DNA of 64,000 nt from Acidobacteriota bacterium. GTDB lineage: Bacteria > Acidobacteriota > Blastocatellia > Pyrinomonadales > Pyrinomonadaceae. The DNA lies in the NCBI GenBank assembly GCA_016716435.1, contig JADJWI010000003.1, positions 434,001-498,000 of the forward strand. The letters are read 5' to 3'. Numbering within the stretch: position 1 is the first letter of the stretch; each line of letters opens with the position of its first letter. The position numbers were made by a program, and so were the translations under genes. Below the pieces are notes generated by a model. It saw only the letters and a program-made list of their open reading frames with translations. It did not search any database and had not been told where the DNA came from. Below, one piece after another: positions 41,844 through 50,422 of the stretch.

Positions 41844-41953
41844 CTCACCACAGATAGACGCAGATAAACACACGTTTGTTGTCTAAGCAGAACGTTACAG
41901 TTCTTCACGTTGAGAAAAAGTATCAGCGTTCATTTGCGTACATCTGCGGTGAG
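41844..41953. repeat. Inverted repeat element downstream of the GxxExxY gene
   Basis: The left arm CTCACCACAGATAGACGCAG (41844-41863 and onward to 41874) and the right arm (41924-41953) are reverse complements with about seven mismatches in 30 bases, around a 49-base spacer. The motif CGCAGAT recurs as in the upstream element. The two elements bracket the GxxExxY gene. Confidence 0.88.
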
Positions 41954-42096
41954 GTGTTTCCGTAGTTCGGAAGAGTAGTGGAAGTTGGGTAAGTATTGAT
42001 TTTTTTAATCGATTTGGTGTAGAGTGTTGGAACTTATTTTGCGGGCGGTCTGCCTGCTCCACCTTTTGTTTAGCAAGGAGGAATCTGAGGAATCTA

Positions 42097-42309
42097 ATGA
42101 AAAAAATTGCACGGATAATGGCCCTTGTGATGTTCGTTTCGGTCAGCGTTGCTGGTGTGGCTCACGCCAGCATCTATGACGAGAAGCGCCACCTCTCGTG
42201 TTACACCGCGGATGGAAAGTTTGAGCCACTGCGGAAGGATTGCGACATCAATTCGTGCGGATGTTTTTTCCACCAGATCGAAGAACTCTTCAAAAGCATC
42301 TTTAAGTAA
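42097..42309 (+). CDS. Small secreted Cys-rich protein
   Basis: A 70-residue protein with a signal peptide (MKKIARIMALVMFVSVSVAG, cleaved near AHAS) and a mature part of about 45 residues with four cysteines (LSCYTADG, KDCDINSCGCFFHQIEELF). The CDINSCGC cluster could form disulfides or bind metal. Supporting its reality, GAGGAATCTA lies just upstream of the ATG, giving a good ribosome site, and a terminator follows. I recognise no family. It lies in the interval between the E1 gene and the displaced E1 end, so it belongs to that cassette. Confidence 0.65.
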   Translation: MKKIARIMALVMFVSVSVAGVAHASIYDEKRHLSCYTADGKFEPLRKDCDINSCGCFFHQIEELFKSIFK

Positions 42310-42330
42310 GTTTTCTCCGAAGAGCTTTGA

Positions 42331-42370
42331 AATGCCCGTGGGCGATCATGCGTCCACAGGGCATTTTCTG
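42331..42370 (+). terminator. Terminator after the small secreted protein gene
   Basis: The arms AATGCCCGTGG (42331-42341) and CCACAGGGCATT (42354-42365) pair around a 12-base loop, with one bulge, followed by TTCTG. It lies 22 bases past the stop. Confidence 0.7.
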
Positions 42371-42380
42371 TGTTGACGAG

Positions 42381-42432
42381 TCAAAAGGAGAGGCGGAAGG
42401 CCCATTTCCCGGATGTGCCTTCCGCCTTTTGA
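42381..42432 (+). terminator. Second hairpin terminator, near-palindromic
   Basis: The stem AGGCGGAAGGC (42391-42401) / GCCTTCCGCCT (42417-42427) is perfect, and an outer TCAAAAGG/CCTTTTGA pairing extends it (42381-42432). The right arm runs into TTTTGACG, so it could terminate either strand. Confidence 0.72.
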
Positions 42433-42566
42433 CGTAGCTATAAGGTAGAGCTCGATTTTCATCGAACTCCTCCAATCTAACCTACTCAAGCATTACTGCT
42501 TTTAAAATTCAACGAACGGCGTTTCTTTGGCCTGATCCGGTCGTTTTTTGACACCGAACGGATCGT

Positions 42567-42629
42567 TCAGACCTCCGCAAGCCGGTAAACTCCCCGTTCG
42601 ACGCGTTCAGCAAAGCCTTCGTCGACCAA
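42567..42629 (-). pseudogene. Fragment of a winged-helix gene related to the one at 44389
   Basis: Twenty codons remain: LVDEGFAERVERGVYRLAEV and a stop. They match the C-terminus of the intact gene at 44389-45189 (VDEGFAERLATGVYKLKEF). Only the 3' end survives. It lies between the terminator pair and the E1 fragment, so it is part of the same displaced block. Confidence 0.7.
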
Positions 42630-42632
42630 TTA

Positions 42633-42779
42633 AAGACCTCGCGCGTACTCGTTGCTCACGAGGACCCGATCTCATACGGTTACGGGGCCGAGATCGCCGC
42701 ACGCATCTCGAACGAGCTTATCGAATATCTCGACGCTCCAGTCCGCCGAGTCGGCGCCACCGACACGTTCATCGCCTAG
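42633..42779 (+). pseudogene. Displaced, diverged copy of the E1 beta 3' region
   Basis: This segment encodes KTSRVLVAHEDPISYGYGAE, then IAARISNELIEYLDAPVRRV and GATDTFIA followed by a stop. It matches the E1 gene from about 41089 to 41226 at high nucleotide identity, with conservative changes only, and ends early at TAG (FIA instead of FVAYAPQVEDF). It is not functional on its own. It lies about 1.3 kb after the intact gene end. Confidence 0.88.
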
Positions 42780-42840
42780 GCCACGCAGCTCAATTTGAGT
42801 TGCGGGGCTGTTTTCATTAACATTTGTGAACAAAATCTAT

Positions 42841-44376
42841 ATGAAAAGTCTCTTGATCTGCGTTGTATTATTACTCGTCACGTCGGTTTGCGTATTTGGC
42901 CAGACCTCCGTTACGACGGCGGTTCGCGACTATCGCACTACAGATGAGCACCGACTTCTACGCGATTTCGTTGGCATGCTTTCGATCCCCAACGTAGCAT
43001 CCGATACGCCCAATATCCGTCGGAATGCAGACTATCTCATCGCCCAGATGCAGAAGCGAGGTTTGAAGCCGCGCTTACTTGAGGCGGACGACGCCAGGGT
43101 CCCGCCAGTTGTTTTTGGTGAGTACATCACGCCAGGTGCGGCCAAGACGATCATTTTCTATGCTCACTATGACGGGCAGCCGACAGATGCCGCTGACTGG
43201 GCAGGAAGCAAGCCGTGGGAGCCGGTGCTGAGAACGGCATCGCTTGATAAGGGTGGAAAGATCATTCCGTTTCCACGAGATGGCGAGAAGATCGATCCCG
43301 AATGGCGTCTCTATGCCCGCTCCGCATCGGACGACAAGGCCGGGGTCTTTGCGATCCTGACCGCTTTTGACGCTCTAATTGCCAAGGGCATCAAGCCAAC
43401 GGTCAATATAAAGTTCTTTTTCGAGGGCGAAGAAGAAGCAGGTTCGCCGAACCTGAAGGAGATCCTCGAGAAGCACAAGGAAATTTTGAAAGCCGATGCT
43501 TTTATCGTCTGCGACGGACCAATTCACCAATCGGGGCGCAAGCAGGTAGTGTTTGGAGTTCGCGGCGACGTTAATGTTGAGCTGACAGTATATGGGGCGA
43601 AACGCCCATTGCACAGCGGCCACTATGGTAACTGGTCTCCAAATCCGGCGTTACTTCTTGCCAAGCTTCTTGGCTCAATGAAGGATGATCTTGGCAACAT
43701 TACTATCAAGGGGTGGAATGACGATGTCGAGCCGTTGGGACCTGCCGAACTGAAGAATATTGGTGACGCTCCGCAATACGATGAGCAGCTGAAACGTGAA
43801 CTCGGTATCGCCTACACCGAGGGCGGCGGCAAAAGCCTTCTCGAACGTATCAACCAGCCTTCGCTAAACATAAACGGCATCAAAAGTGGTGATGTCGGCG
43901 AAAAAGCTCGAAACGTCATTCCCACGACCGCCACGACAGTGCTCGACCTTCGTCTCGTCAAGGGGAACGACCACATTCGCCAGGTCGCTAAACTTCGCCG
44001 GCACATTGAATCGCAAGGTTATTACGTCATTGACCATGATCCGACCGACGAAGAGCGCCAAAAGTACCAACGTATTGCAAAATTCAACCACGTCCCCGGG
44101 AGCTACAATGCACAGCGAACGCGAATGGACTTGCCCGTCTCCATTTCTGTCATCAATGCGGTCCAGGGAACCACGCTCCAACCGGTTGTACAAATGCCAT
44201 CCTTAGGCGGCAGCCTGCCGCTTTCGATAATCAGCGAAACCCTTCAGGTGCCGACGATAACGGTCCCGATCGCAAATCACGATAACAACCAGCACGCCGA
44301 GAACGAAAATATCCGAATTCAGAATTTGTGGGATGGAATCGAAACATTTGCAGCGATGATGACGATGAAGAATTAG
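42841..44376 (+). CDS. Secreted M20-family dipeptidase
   Basis: A 511-residue exported zinc peptidase. A signal peptide (MKSLLICVVLLLVTSVCVFG) is followed by the M20 catalytic domain: FYAHYDGQP (first zinc His), ARSASDDKAGVFA (Asp bridging ligand), FFEGEEEAGSP (catalytic Glu pair), CDGP (zinc Asp) and the C-terminal zinc His in ANHDNNQHAENENI. The dimerisation domain between includes LTVYGAKRPLHSGHYGNW. It resembles dipeptidases of the ArgE/DapE group that are exported for peptide use. The ATG at 42841 is favoured over a GTG at 42826 because it begins the signal peptide. It is convergent with the winged-helix gene. Confidence 0.92.
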   Translation: MKSLLICVVLLLVTSVCVFGQTSVTTAVRDYRTTDEHRLLRDFVGMLSIPNVASDTPNIRRNADYLIAQMQKRGLKPRLLEADDARVPPVVFGEYITPGAAKTIIFYAHYDGQPTDAADWAGSKPWEPVLRTASLDKGGKIIPFPRDGEKIDPEWRLYARSASDDKAGVFAILTAFDALIAKGIKPTVNIKFFFEGEEEAGSPNLKEILEKHKEILKADAFIVCDGPIHQSGRKQVVFGVRGDVNVELTVYGAKRPLHSGHYGNWSPNPALLLAKLLGSMKDDLGNITIKGWNDDVEPLGPAELKNIGDAPQYDEQLKRELGIAYTEGGGKSLLERINQPSLNINGIKSGDVGEKARNVIPTTATTVLDLRLVKGNDHIRQVAKLRRHIESQGYYVIDHDPTDEERQKYQRIAKFNHVPGSYNAQRTRMDLPVSISVINAVQGTTLQPVVQMPSLGGSLPLSIISETLQVPTITVPIANHDNNQHAENENIRIQNLWDGIETFAAMMTMKN

Positions 44377-44388
44377 CGAACTCTGCGG

Positions 44389-45189
44389 CTAAAATTCCTT
44401 GAGTTTATAGACACCGGTCGCGAGTCTTTCAGCAAAGCCTTCATCCACCAGCTCGTGATTCGCCTTTCCGGCTTCCCTGCGGTTAAGACCGAATTTGCCC
44501 GCAAGTTCGCCAAGCAGTGTCATCCCGCACATCTGCAAGTAGGTTCGGGCTAGTTCGCGTACGGCATCTTCGCGCTTCATCTTGATCTTCATTTCCGCAA
44601 GAAATCGAGCCTCGGCCAGGGTCCAGATGTATGTGAACTTCGGCACGTAAAGCGCTTCCTGCGGTACGACCTTCATTCGAAGCTGCAGTTCATCGAGCGC
44701 TTTGGTGAGGTCCTTTTTGTCCTTAAATCCACACGCTTCGCGAAGGTCGCTCGTCGCCATTTCCCATTCCTTCCGGAGCACTTTCAGAACGGCCTGTGCA
44801 TCTTTTGACAGCACTCCGCTTTCGCCCGCCCTCGAACAACCCCAGATCGCATTGAAAACCGGGATCATCCGGCGGGCCAGAAACCACGATTTGCCCTTGA
44901 TGAGTTTCCCGTAATAGAGGTTTCCGCGGGCCATTAGCTCGTCCTTCAGAACCCATGCCCTGCTCGCTTCGGCGTCTTTCTGCACATTCCGCGGCATGTG
45001 GGCATCCCGCCGGCCGCAGACGGCGATATAAATGGAGGGCATTGCCTTCCGCACGTCGGTCAGTCCAAGGCAAAACCCGAGATCCTCGATCATCGATTCG
45101 GCTTCTTCCGCCGTATCGATCTTCAAACCATCCTCACGCCGCCACTTGCGGTCGCGGTACTCTTCGATCGCCTCGGGAAGATGCTTCAC
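44389..45189 (-). CDS. Winged-helix-like protein (AlkZ/YcaQ-related)
   Basis: A 266-residue protein that I tentatively link to the AlkZ/YcaQ-type winged-helix glycosylase superfamily through KLIKGKSWFLARRMIPVFNA, VLKVLRKEWEMATSDLREAC and the C-terminal LLGELAGKFGLNRREAGKAN followed by VDEGFAERLATGVYKL. Catalytic motifs of the DNA crosslink glycosylases are not evident, so it may be a regulator. I start it at GTG 45189 rather than TTG 45234, because the earlier start lies in the terminator of the upstream gene. A truncated paralogue lies at 42567. Confidence 0.6.
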   Translation of the reverse strand: MKHLPEAIEEYRDRKWRREDGLKIDTAEEAESMIEDLGFCLGLTDVRKAMPSIYIAVCGRRDAHMPRNVQKDAEASRAWVLKDELMARGNLYYGKLIKGKSWFLARRMIPVFNAIWGCSRAGESGVLSKDAQAVLKVLRKEWEMATSDLREACGFKDKKDLTKALDELQLRMKVVPQEALYVPKFTYIWTLAEARFLAEMKIKMKREDAVRELARTYLQMCGMTLLGELAGKFGLNRREAGKANHELVDEGFAERLATGVYKLKEF

Positions 45190-45217
45190 ACGCCGATTAA
45201 AGCATAACTTTGGGCGC

Positions 45218-45252
45218 AAAAAAACGGGCGGCAACGCATGTCACCGCCCGCT
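45218..45252 (-). terminator. Rho-independent terminator of the secreted glycine-zipper gene
   Basis: The stem CGGGCGG (45225-45231) / CCGCCCG (45244-45250) is preceded on the plus strand by A7, i.e. a T run on the minus strand after the hairpin. It lies about 20 bases past the stop of the gene at 45271. Confidence 0.85.
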
Positions 45253-45270
45253 TATCGATTCAGCCGTTGC

Positions 45271-46932
45271 CTAGTTGCTCTGCGGATCACTATTGCCGCG
45301 GACCGGTGACGAGGAAACGACCGTAATGGTCGAGCCCGGCATCAGCCTTACGTCGTCGCGGCCGGTTGCGATAACGGAGCCTGCGCCTGCACCGCCGCCA
45401 ATGATCGCCCCGAGAACAGCACCTTTGCCGCCGCCTGCGATCGCACCGATCACCGCGCCGATACCGGCACCGATGCCCCCGCGTTTGGCTGTCTCCCTGG
45501 TCTGGCTGTCGCCCTGGGCCGTGCCTTCGGTATCAACCTTTACTTCCTTTCCGCGTTCATCGCGGATGCCTGTCAGCGACCCGGCAAAGTCATAGGCACG
45601 CCCGTCGCGGAGCGTTATCCGCTCGAAATTAAAGGTCACGTTCGACCGGCCCGAGACCTGTCCTGAGCGTCCAACGCCCGTAATATAACCCTCGACCACA
45701 GCACCGCGAAATTCCATCGGCCCTTGAACAGTCATCTTGAACCGGTCGTTGTTTTGTGAGGCCTTTGTGTCGATCTCGGTATCGAGAACGCCCGTGACGA
45801 CCGTTCCATTCGGGACGATGAATTGACCGATCCGCGGCTTGCTGAGCGTCGGGTTCGGGCTGTTCGCACCGACCCGGTCGTCGCGGTCATTGGTCGAGTA
45901 GCCGGTATCGTTATCGCTATATCCACTGTCGTCCGGATCAACGGCGACGACACCCGTTTGCGAGGAACTATCGATCCCAAGCCCAGCCGTTTGTTCGGTC
46001 TTCTGGTAATAGCTGTCGGCAAAAACGGTCTCGGCAAGGTATGCGGTGGTTATCCGACGCGTGACCTTGAGGCCGCGGCCGTTCTCGACCGAGGTGAAGA
46101 TGATGGTGTAATCCGTCTCGCCGCCAAGGCTTGAGATGGTCATCTCATCGCCGCGAAGCGTGGCACGCAGCCGAACCGTTCGGCCGCCGGAATTTTCTGA
46201 CCGCTCGCGGCCATCGGCGACGAAAGTCACCGGGTCTGCATTCGTCGTGGCAAGAGTCACTTCGCTGCCGCGGACGAGCAACGCGATCGATTGCGGTGCG
46301 TCGAGCTTTGATTCAAGATCGGCCCGGTCGTTTGCATTAACGTTAACATCAGCAACGATCTCCGCCGCCTTTTCGCTGCGTCCGGCGTCAAGCCTGTAAG
46401 TTCCGGTGAGCCCGGGCGAGATGGCTCCGCCAGTTGGCTGGTACCCGTAATCGTCCGCGTCCGAGCTCTGGTTAGAAACATTGGAGGTGCGTCCATTCCA
46501 ATCCGGTCGAACGCCATAATAAGCCGCAAGCCGCTCGATCAACGTCCGGGCGTCCGTCCATGTAGATACGATCCTGCGGTTCTGCGGATTTGCCTCGAGA
46601 AATGCGGCGATGTCCGCCCCGGCCGCGACGATCTGCTCAATATCGCTACGGTTCTCGCGGCGAAGTCCGAGATTATCGCTAAAGGAATTGACGGAAACCT
46701 TCAGTGCGTCTATGCCCGACCTTGCCTCGTCACGAACCGCCCGCGAGGCGGAGTTGCTTCTTAGCTGAAAGTTGAGCGTCATGTCCAGATCGTCGATCTT
46801 GGACAAAAGGCTCCTGACCGTATCGCGAACCTCGCGTTCATTCGGCTGCTGGGCCGAGGCACTCGAAGCAAAGCTAAAAACAATTGCCGCAAATAGCATC
46901 GCGGCGACCGAGCTGTTGAAAAACCGTTTCAT
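45271..46932 (-). CDS. Secreted protein with C-terminal glycine-zipper
   Basis: A 553-residue exported protein. The signal peptide (MKRFFNSSVAAMLFAAIVFS, ending ASA) is followed by a helical region (residues 28-140), an Asp/Asn/Ser-rich spacer, beta-rich segments and a C-terminal glycine zipper (GGIGAGIGAVIGAIAGGGKG) that could insert in or cross a membrane. The end is VSSSPVRGNSDPQSN. A TDYTIIF and QFIVPNGTVVTGVLDTEID part suggests a beta-sandwich. I recognise no family. The start is at ATG 46932; an upstream ATG at 46974 is possible. A terminator follows. Confidence 0.75.
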   Translation of the reverse strand: MKRFFNSSVAAMLFAAIVFSFASSASAQQPNEREVRDTVRSLLSKIDDLDMTLNFQLRSNSASRAVRDEARSGIDALKVSVNSFSDNLGLRRENRSDIEQIVAAGADIAAFLEANPQNRRIVSTWTDARTLIERLAAYYGVRPDWNGRTSNVSNQSSDADDYGYQPTGGAISPGLTGTYRLDAGRSEKAAEIVADVNVNANDRADLESKLDAPQSIALLVRGSEVTLATTNADPVTFVADGRERSENSGGRTVRLRATLRGDEMTISSLGGETDYTIIFTSVENGRGLKVTRRITTAYLAETVFADSYYQKTEQTAGLGIDSSSQTGVVAVDPDDSGYSDNDTGYSTNDRDDRVGANSPNPTLSKPRIGQFIVPNGTVVTGVLDTEIDTKASQNNDRFKMTVQGPMEFRGAVVEGYITGVGRSGQVSGRSNVTFNFERITLRDGRAYDFAGSLTGIRDERGKEVKVDTEGTAQGDSQTRETAKRGGIGAGIGAVIGAIAGGGKGAVLGAIIGGGAGAGSVIATGRDDVRLMPGSTITVVSSSPVRGNSDPQSN

Positions 46933-47097
46933 AATCTCACCGTCTTCGTGCGTCCTCGGAAAAGACACACGCATCCCTCATCGCGTTTGAAGCATTTTTT
47001 ATACCGCAAGTTGTTCAAATTCTCTTGCGAAGCACCTCAACGCTCTGCTGTGCTAAGATTTTCTTACAAATTCGGGAAAAAGGGGAGTGAAGAAACT

Positions 47098-47532
47098 ATG
47101 TCATCAACGCCGATAAAGGCGGTCATCCGTTACGCAGGCGACGAGATGCTGATCGGAACAAGCCCGAGCGGGCACTCGTTTGCTATTGATACTAAAGGAG
47201 ATAGGAAATCGGCCCCGACGCCGATGGAGCTTTTGCTTGTTTCGGTCGCTGCGTGTACTGCCGCCGACGTCATATCGATATTATTAAAGAAGCGGCAGGA
47301 CGTAACCGATTACCGCGTTGAGGTAAGCGGCGAGCGGGCAGAGGAGCACCCGCGAAAATATGAGACGTTTCACGTCCACCATATCGTGCAAGGCCGCGGC
47401 GTTTCGGAAGCGGCGGTCGCCCGGGCGATCGAGCTTTCGGACGGCAAGTATTGCTCCGTCGCCGCCACCGTCCGCCCGACGGCCATGATCACAACCACCT
47501 TCTCGATAATCGAGGCCGGTGCAGGCCAGTAA
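47098..47532 (+). CDS. OsmC family protein
   Basis: A 144-residue OsmC/Ohr-fold protein. The two redox cysteines are in SVAACTAADV and in DGKYCSVAATVRPTA, the positions used in peroxidatic OsmC/YhfA-type proteins. The fold also shows GHSFAIDTKGDRKSAPTPME near the N-terminus. It probably reduces organic peroxides with thiols; YhfA-like members have unproven activity. The start ATG at 47098 follows GGGGAG by 9-10 bases. The start of the HEAT-cyclophilin gene follows its stop by eight bases, so the two share a transcript. Confidence 0.9.
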   Translation: MSSTPIKAVIRYAGDEMLIGTSPSGHSFAIDTKGDRKSAPTPMELLLVSVAACTAADVISILLKKRQDVTDYRVEVSGERAEEHPRKYETFHVHHIVQGRGVSEAAVARAIELSDGKYCSVAATVRPTAMITTTFSIIEAGAGQ

Positions 47533-47539
47533 ATTTCAA

Positions 47540-49742
47540 ATGTTCAAAAACCTTGTTTCAATATTTCTTGCGGTCGTCCTGCTGTCGGCCGTCGCGATCG
47601 CCGAGATTCCGATCACCATCGAGGTTCAGATCCTGCGTGCCGAGGACGAACTCCGCTACGACACGGATATCGGTGACCTGCTCAAGCACAAAGACGCAGA
47701 AGTTCGTCGCCGTGCCGCGCTTGCGGCCGGGCGGATCGGCGATGCGGCGGCGGTAAAGGCGCTCGCAGAACTTCTCGCAAATGACACTGAGATCGCGGTC
47801 CGCGAGATGGCGGCGTTTGCCCTCGGCGAGATCGAATCGATCGAGGCGGCGGATGTCATTCAGCGGGCGATCGGCGAGACTGGCAGGGCAAAGCTGCACA
47901 ACGTCGTCGAGGCCGACATCCGCGGCCGGCTTGCCGAGGCTGCGGGAAAAATTGCCGCGGCGAATTCGAAAGATCCGAAGGCGAAAGACCTTGGGCAGGC
48001 GATACTCTTCGTTCTTGAGGCCGAGAAAATGCAAGACAGGACCGAACAACGAAACGAGTCTTCCGTCGGCTGATCCGCCGCATTGCGGCCTTCGCGCCCG
48101 AAAAACGGACGTCACGGTCGCGAAGTTCCTCACGAATTCCGATGCCCGCATCCGGATCGATGCCGCCAACACCCTTTCCCGCGTACGGGCAAAAAACGCC
48201 AACGAACAGCTCCGTAAAATGCTGGCGTCTGACATAGATGCGGTTGCCCGGGCAAATGCCGCACGCCTGCTCGGAGCGGCCGAGGACAAGACGGCAATCG
48301 ACCTGCTGATCAAAGCGGCCACTTCGGATGCCGACAGCCGCGTCCGTGTTTCGGCGATCCGTTCGCTGGGTGCGTTGAAAGACCCGAAAGCCGTTGACCC
48401 GATGATCGCACACGGCACAAAGCTGCTTGCCGACTATAAGCGCTCGCTCCGCGACGGCCTCGTCCCGGCGGAGCACGGCGAGTTCGTTGAGGTCGCCGTC
48501 GCGCTCGGGCAGATGATTCCGGGGAGCTTCAATGAGGCGGCACTAAAGCTCTTCAAGGAGTTTGCAACGCTCGATAAAGGTGCAACCTCAGAGGTCTATG
48601 TTGCCCGCGTCCGGATCGCCCCGGCGAAAGGTGATGGGAATGCTCCGGAACTTACAAGCTGGAAGCAATATCGGACGCTCGCGTTGATCGTTGGTGAGTT
48701 TGCCGGCATCGAACCTCCAAATGAGGATAGTAAGAAGCTGAAGGCGGAAGCTCCGGGCGTGCTTGAGCCGCTGGCGAGGGCGATGGCCGAGGCCGACGCG
48801 AAAGAAGAGCCCCAGGCGATACTTGCGGCACCGGATACGCTTCGGGCGTTTGCTCGTTTTGGTACGGAAAGCCTTGATGAGATATTGCGGATCGCGCTTC
48901 GCAATCCGGATGTTCAAATCCGAGCGGCGGCGGCATCGCTGCTCGGCGACCGGTCGGTTTCTGAGGCAAATCTCGCTTCGCTAAAGACCGCGGCCGAATA
49001 TGCGCTCGTGAAAGACCTTAACGAGAACGACGCGGCACTCGCTGCGATCAACGCTATCTTTAAGCTCAATAAGGTCGGGACGCTTTCGGTGCTCGACCTC
49101 GCGGCCGGCTCGCCCGATAACCTAATTCGCCGGCGTGTTCATGAGATCTTGAACGACGAGGCGATCAAGGGCCGCGAGCTTTCGCCGATATTGAAGAACA
49201 TTGACCGAAAGGACCTGGTCCGCGTTCGCCGGTATGCGGGCAAGGGCACAAGGCTCGGCCAGGTGCTCAACACCGAGAGCGATTATCGACGAGCGGCCGC
49301 CAGAAAAAATGGCGCGGTGCGGGCGGAGCTTGCGACCCTCAAAGGCACTTTCACCATCGAGCTCTTGCCGGATGATGCTCCGCTGACGGTTGATAACTTC
49401 ATCCGGCTCGCCAATTCAAAATATTTCGACGGGCTCGAGGTTCATCGCGTGGTTCCGAATTTCGTGATGCAGGATGGCGACCCAAGGGGCGACGGCACCG
49501 GCGGCCCGGGCTGGACCATCCGCTGCGAGGTGAATATGGTGCCCTACGGCCGCGGAACGGTCGGAATGGCTCTTGCCGGAAAGGACACGGGTGGTTCTCA
49601 GTGGTTCGTTACTCATGCGCCGCAGCCGCACCTCGACGGCGGCTATACGGTCTTCGGCCGCGTTAACGAACGCGACATGGCGGTAGTGGACCGGATCGTG
49701 CAGGGCGATAAGATCCTGACCGTCCGAATAGTCGAACGGTGA
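47540..49742 (+). CDS. Exported HEAT-repeat/cyclophilin fusion, with an apparent frameshift
   Basis: A peptidyl-prolyl isomerase preceded by HEAT repeats, about 734 codons in all. The N-terminus (MFKNLVSIFLAVVLLSAVAI) is a signal peptide, and HEAT-like repeats follow in one frame up to about 48073 (stop). The rest continues in the +1 frame from KTDVTVAKFLTNSDARIRID through several HEAT units to a cyclophilin-type domain (FTIELLPDDAPLTVDNFIRL, NFVMQDGDPRGDGTGGPGWT, GGSQWFVTHAPQPHLDGGYT). The frame change lies between about 48010 and 48110. The last 40 codons occur again at 50211. The enzyme would fold proteins in the periplasm. Confidence 0.85.
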
Positions 49743-49763
49743 GCCAGAAACACGACGATCAAG

Positions 49764-50195
49764 GTGCGTATTCTTTCTCAAGCACCAAACGTGAAGCGTA
49801 TGCGAAATGGGTCAGATAGTTCGGAGGTTCTGAGTGAGACTGATCGTATGGCCATCAACGGTCACCGCGGCCTCGCGGACGTGCTCGCTTGGGCGGCATC
49901 TAAGCCAAAGAGCGAAGTGCATCCGCAGACCGTTGCCGAAGTTATTACCCAAGATGAGTACACCCACGACATCATCGTTCCATATCGCGACGTGTTTCTG
50001 GTTTACGACACTACCTGACTCGGTGCCGTGACGGCGGTCGCCGTCTGGAACAAGCATCCAACCGCAGATGAGCTGCTCGAACGACGAATTGCGAATGGTT
50101 GGAGGCCCACTGCATCAAGGTTAAAGGACGGCGACGCCATAGAAGGTCACGCGGCGTGTTTGGTCAAAAACGAAAGGCAAAGGTACGACCTTTAG
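49764..50195 (+). pseudogene. Hypothetical cassette gene with an in-frame TGA
   Basis: A 144-codon frame: MRILSQAPNVKRMRNGSDSS, then GHRGLADVLAWAASKPKSEV and YRDVFLVYDTT before a TGA at 50016-50018, then LGAVTAVAVWNKHPTADELL and ERRIANGWRPTASRLKDGDA to TAG at 50193. Reading the TGA as Trp gives a smooth protein (VYDTTWLGAVTAVAVWN), so this is one gene broken by a G-to-A change. The start is uncertain (GTG 49764 or ATG 49848). I recognise no family. It lies between the cyclophilin gene and the displaced copy of the cyclophilin 3' end. Confidence 0.6.
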
Positions 50196-50210
50196 GGTCT
50201 ATCGTCGACG

Positions 50211-50336
50211 ATGAAACTACCGCATCTCGACGGCGGCTACACGGTCTTCGGCCACGTCAGTGAACGCGACATGGCGGTCGTAAATAAGATCGCCCGCGGC
50301 GACAAGATACAAACCGTCCGCATTATCGAACGGTAG
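50211..50336 (+). pseudogene. Displaced, diverged copy of the cyclophilin 3' end
   Basis: The sequence encodes MKLPHLDGGYTVFGHVSERD and MAVVNKIARGDKIQTVRIIER with a stop. It matches the C-terminus of the intact gene (PHLDGGYTVFGRVNERDMAV) residue for residue with eight conservative changes in 38 residues. It cannot function alone. The distance from the intact 3' end is about 590 bases. Confidence 0.88.
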
Positions 50337-50353
50337 TTCCGGAACGTACGAGA

Positions 50354-50388
50354 AAAGGGAAGCCCGACATCGCTCGGGCTTCCCTTTC
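50354..50388. terminator. Bidirectional rho-independent terminator
   Basis: A perfect 14-bp stem AAAGGGAAGCCCGA (50354-50367) / TCGGGCTTCCCTTT (50374-50387) with a 6-base loop. It serves the plus-strand cyclophilin region and the minus-strand TolB-like gene that ends at 50423. Confidence 0.85.
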
Positions 50389-50422
50389 TATTTACGATTC
50401 ACGATTTACTATTTACTAGCGG

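Noticed and set aside
42548..42820. Arg-rich 90-codon plus-strand frame
   Set aside because: It is an out-of-frame reading of the displaced E1 fragment and the winged-helix fragment.
50016..50018. Selenocysteine or TGA recoding in the cassette gene
   Set aside because: No SECIS-like hairpin was seen after the TGA, and Trp fits the context better; a point mutation is simpler.
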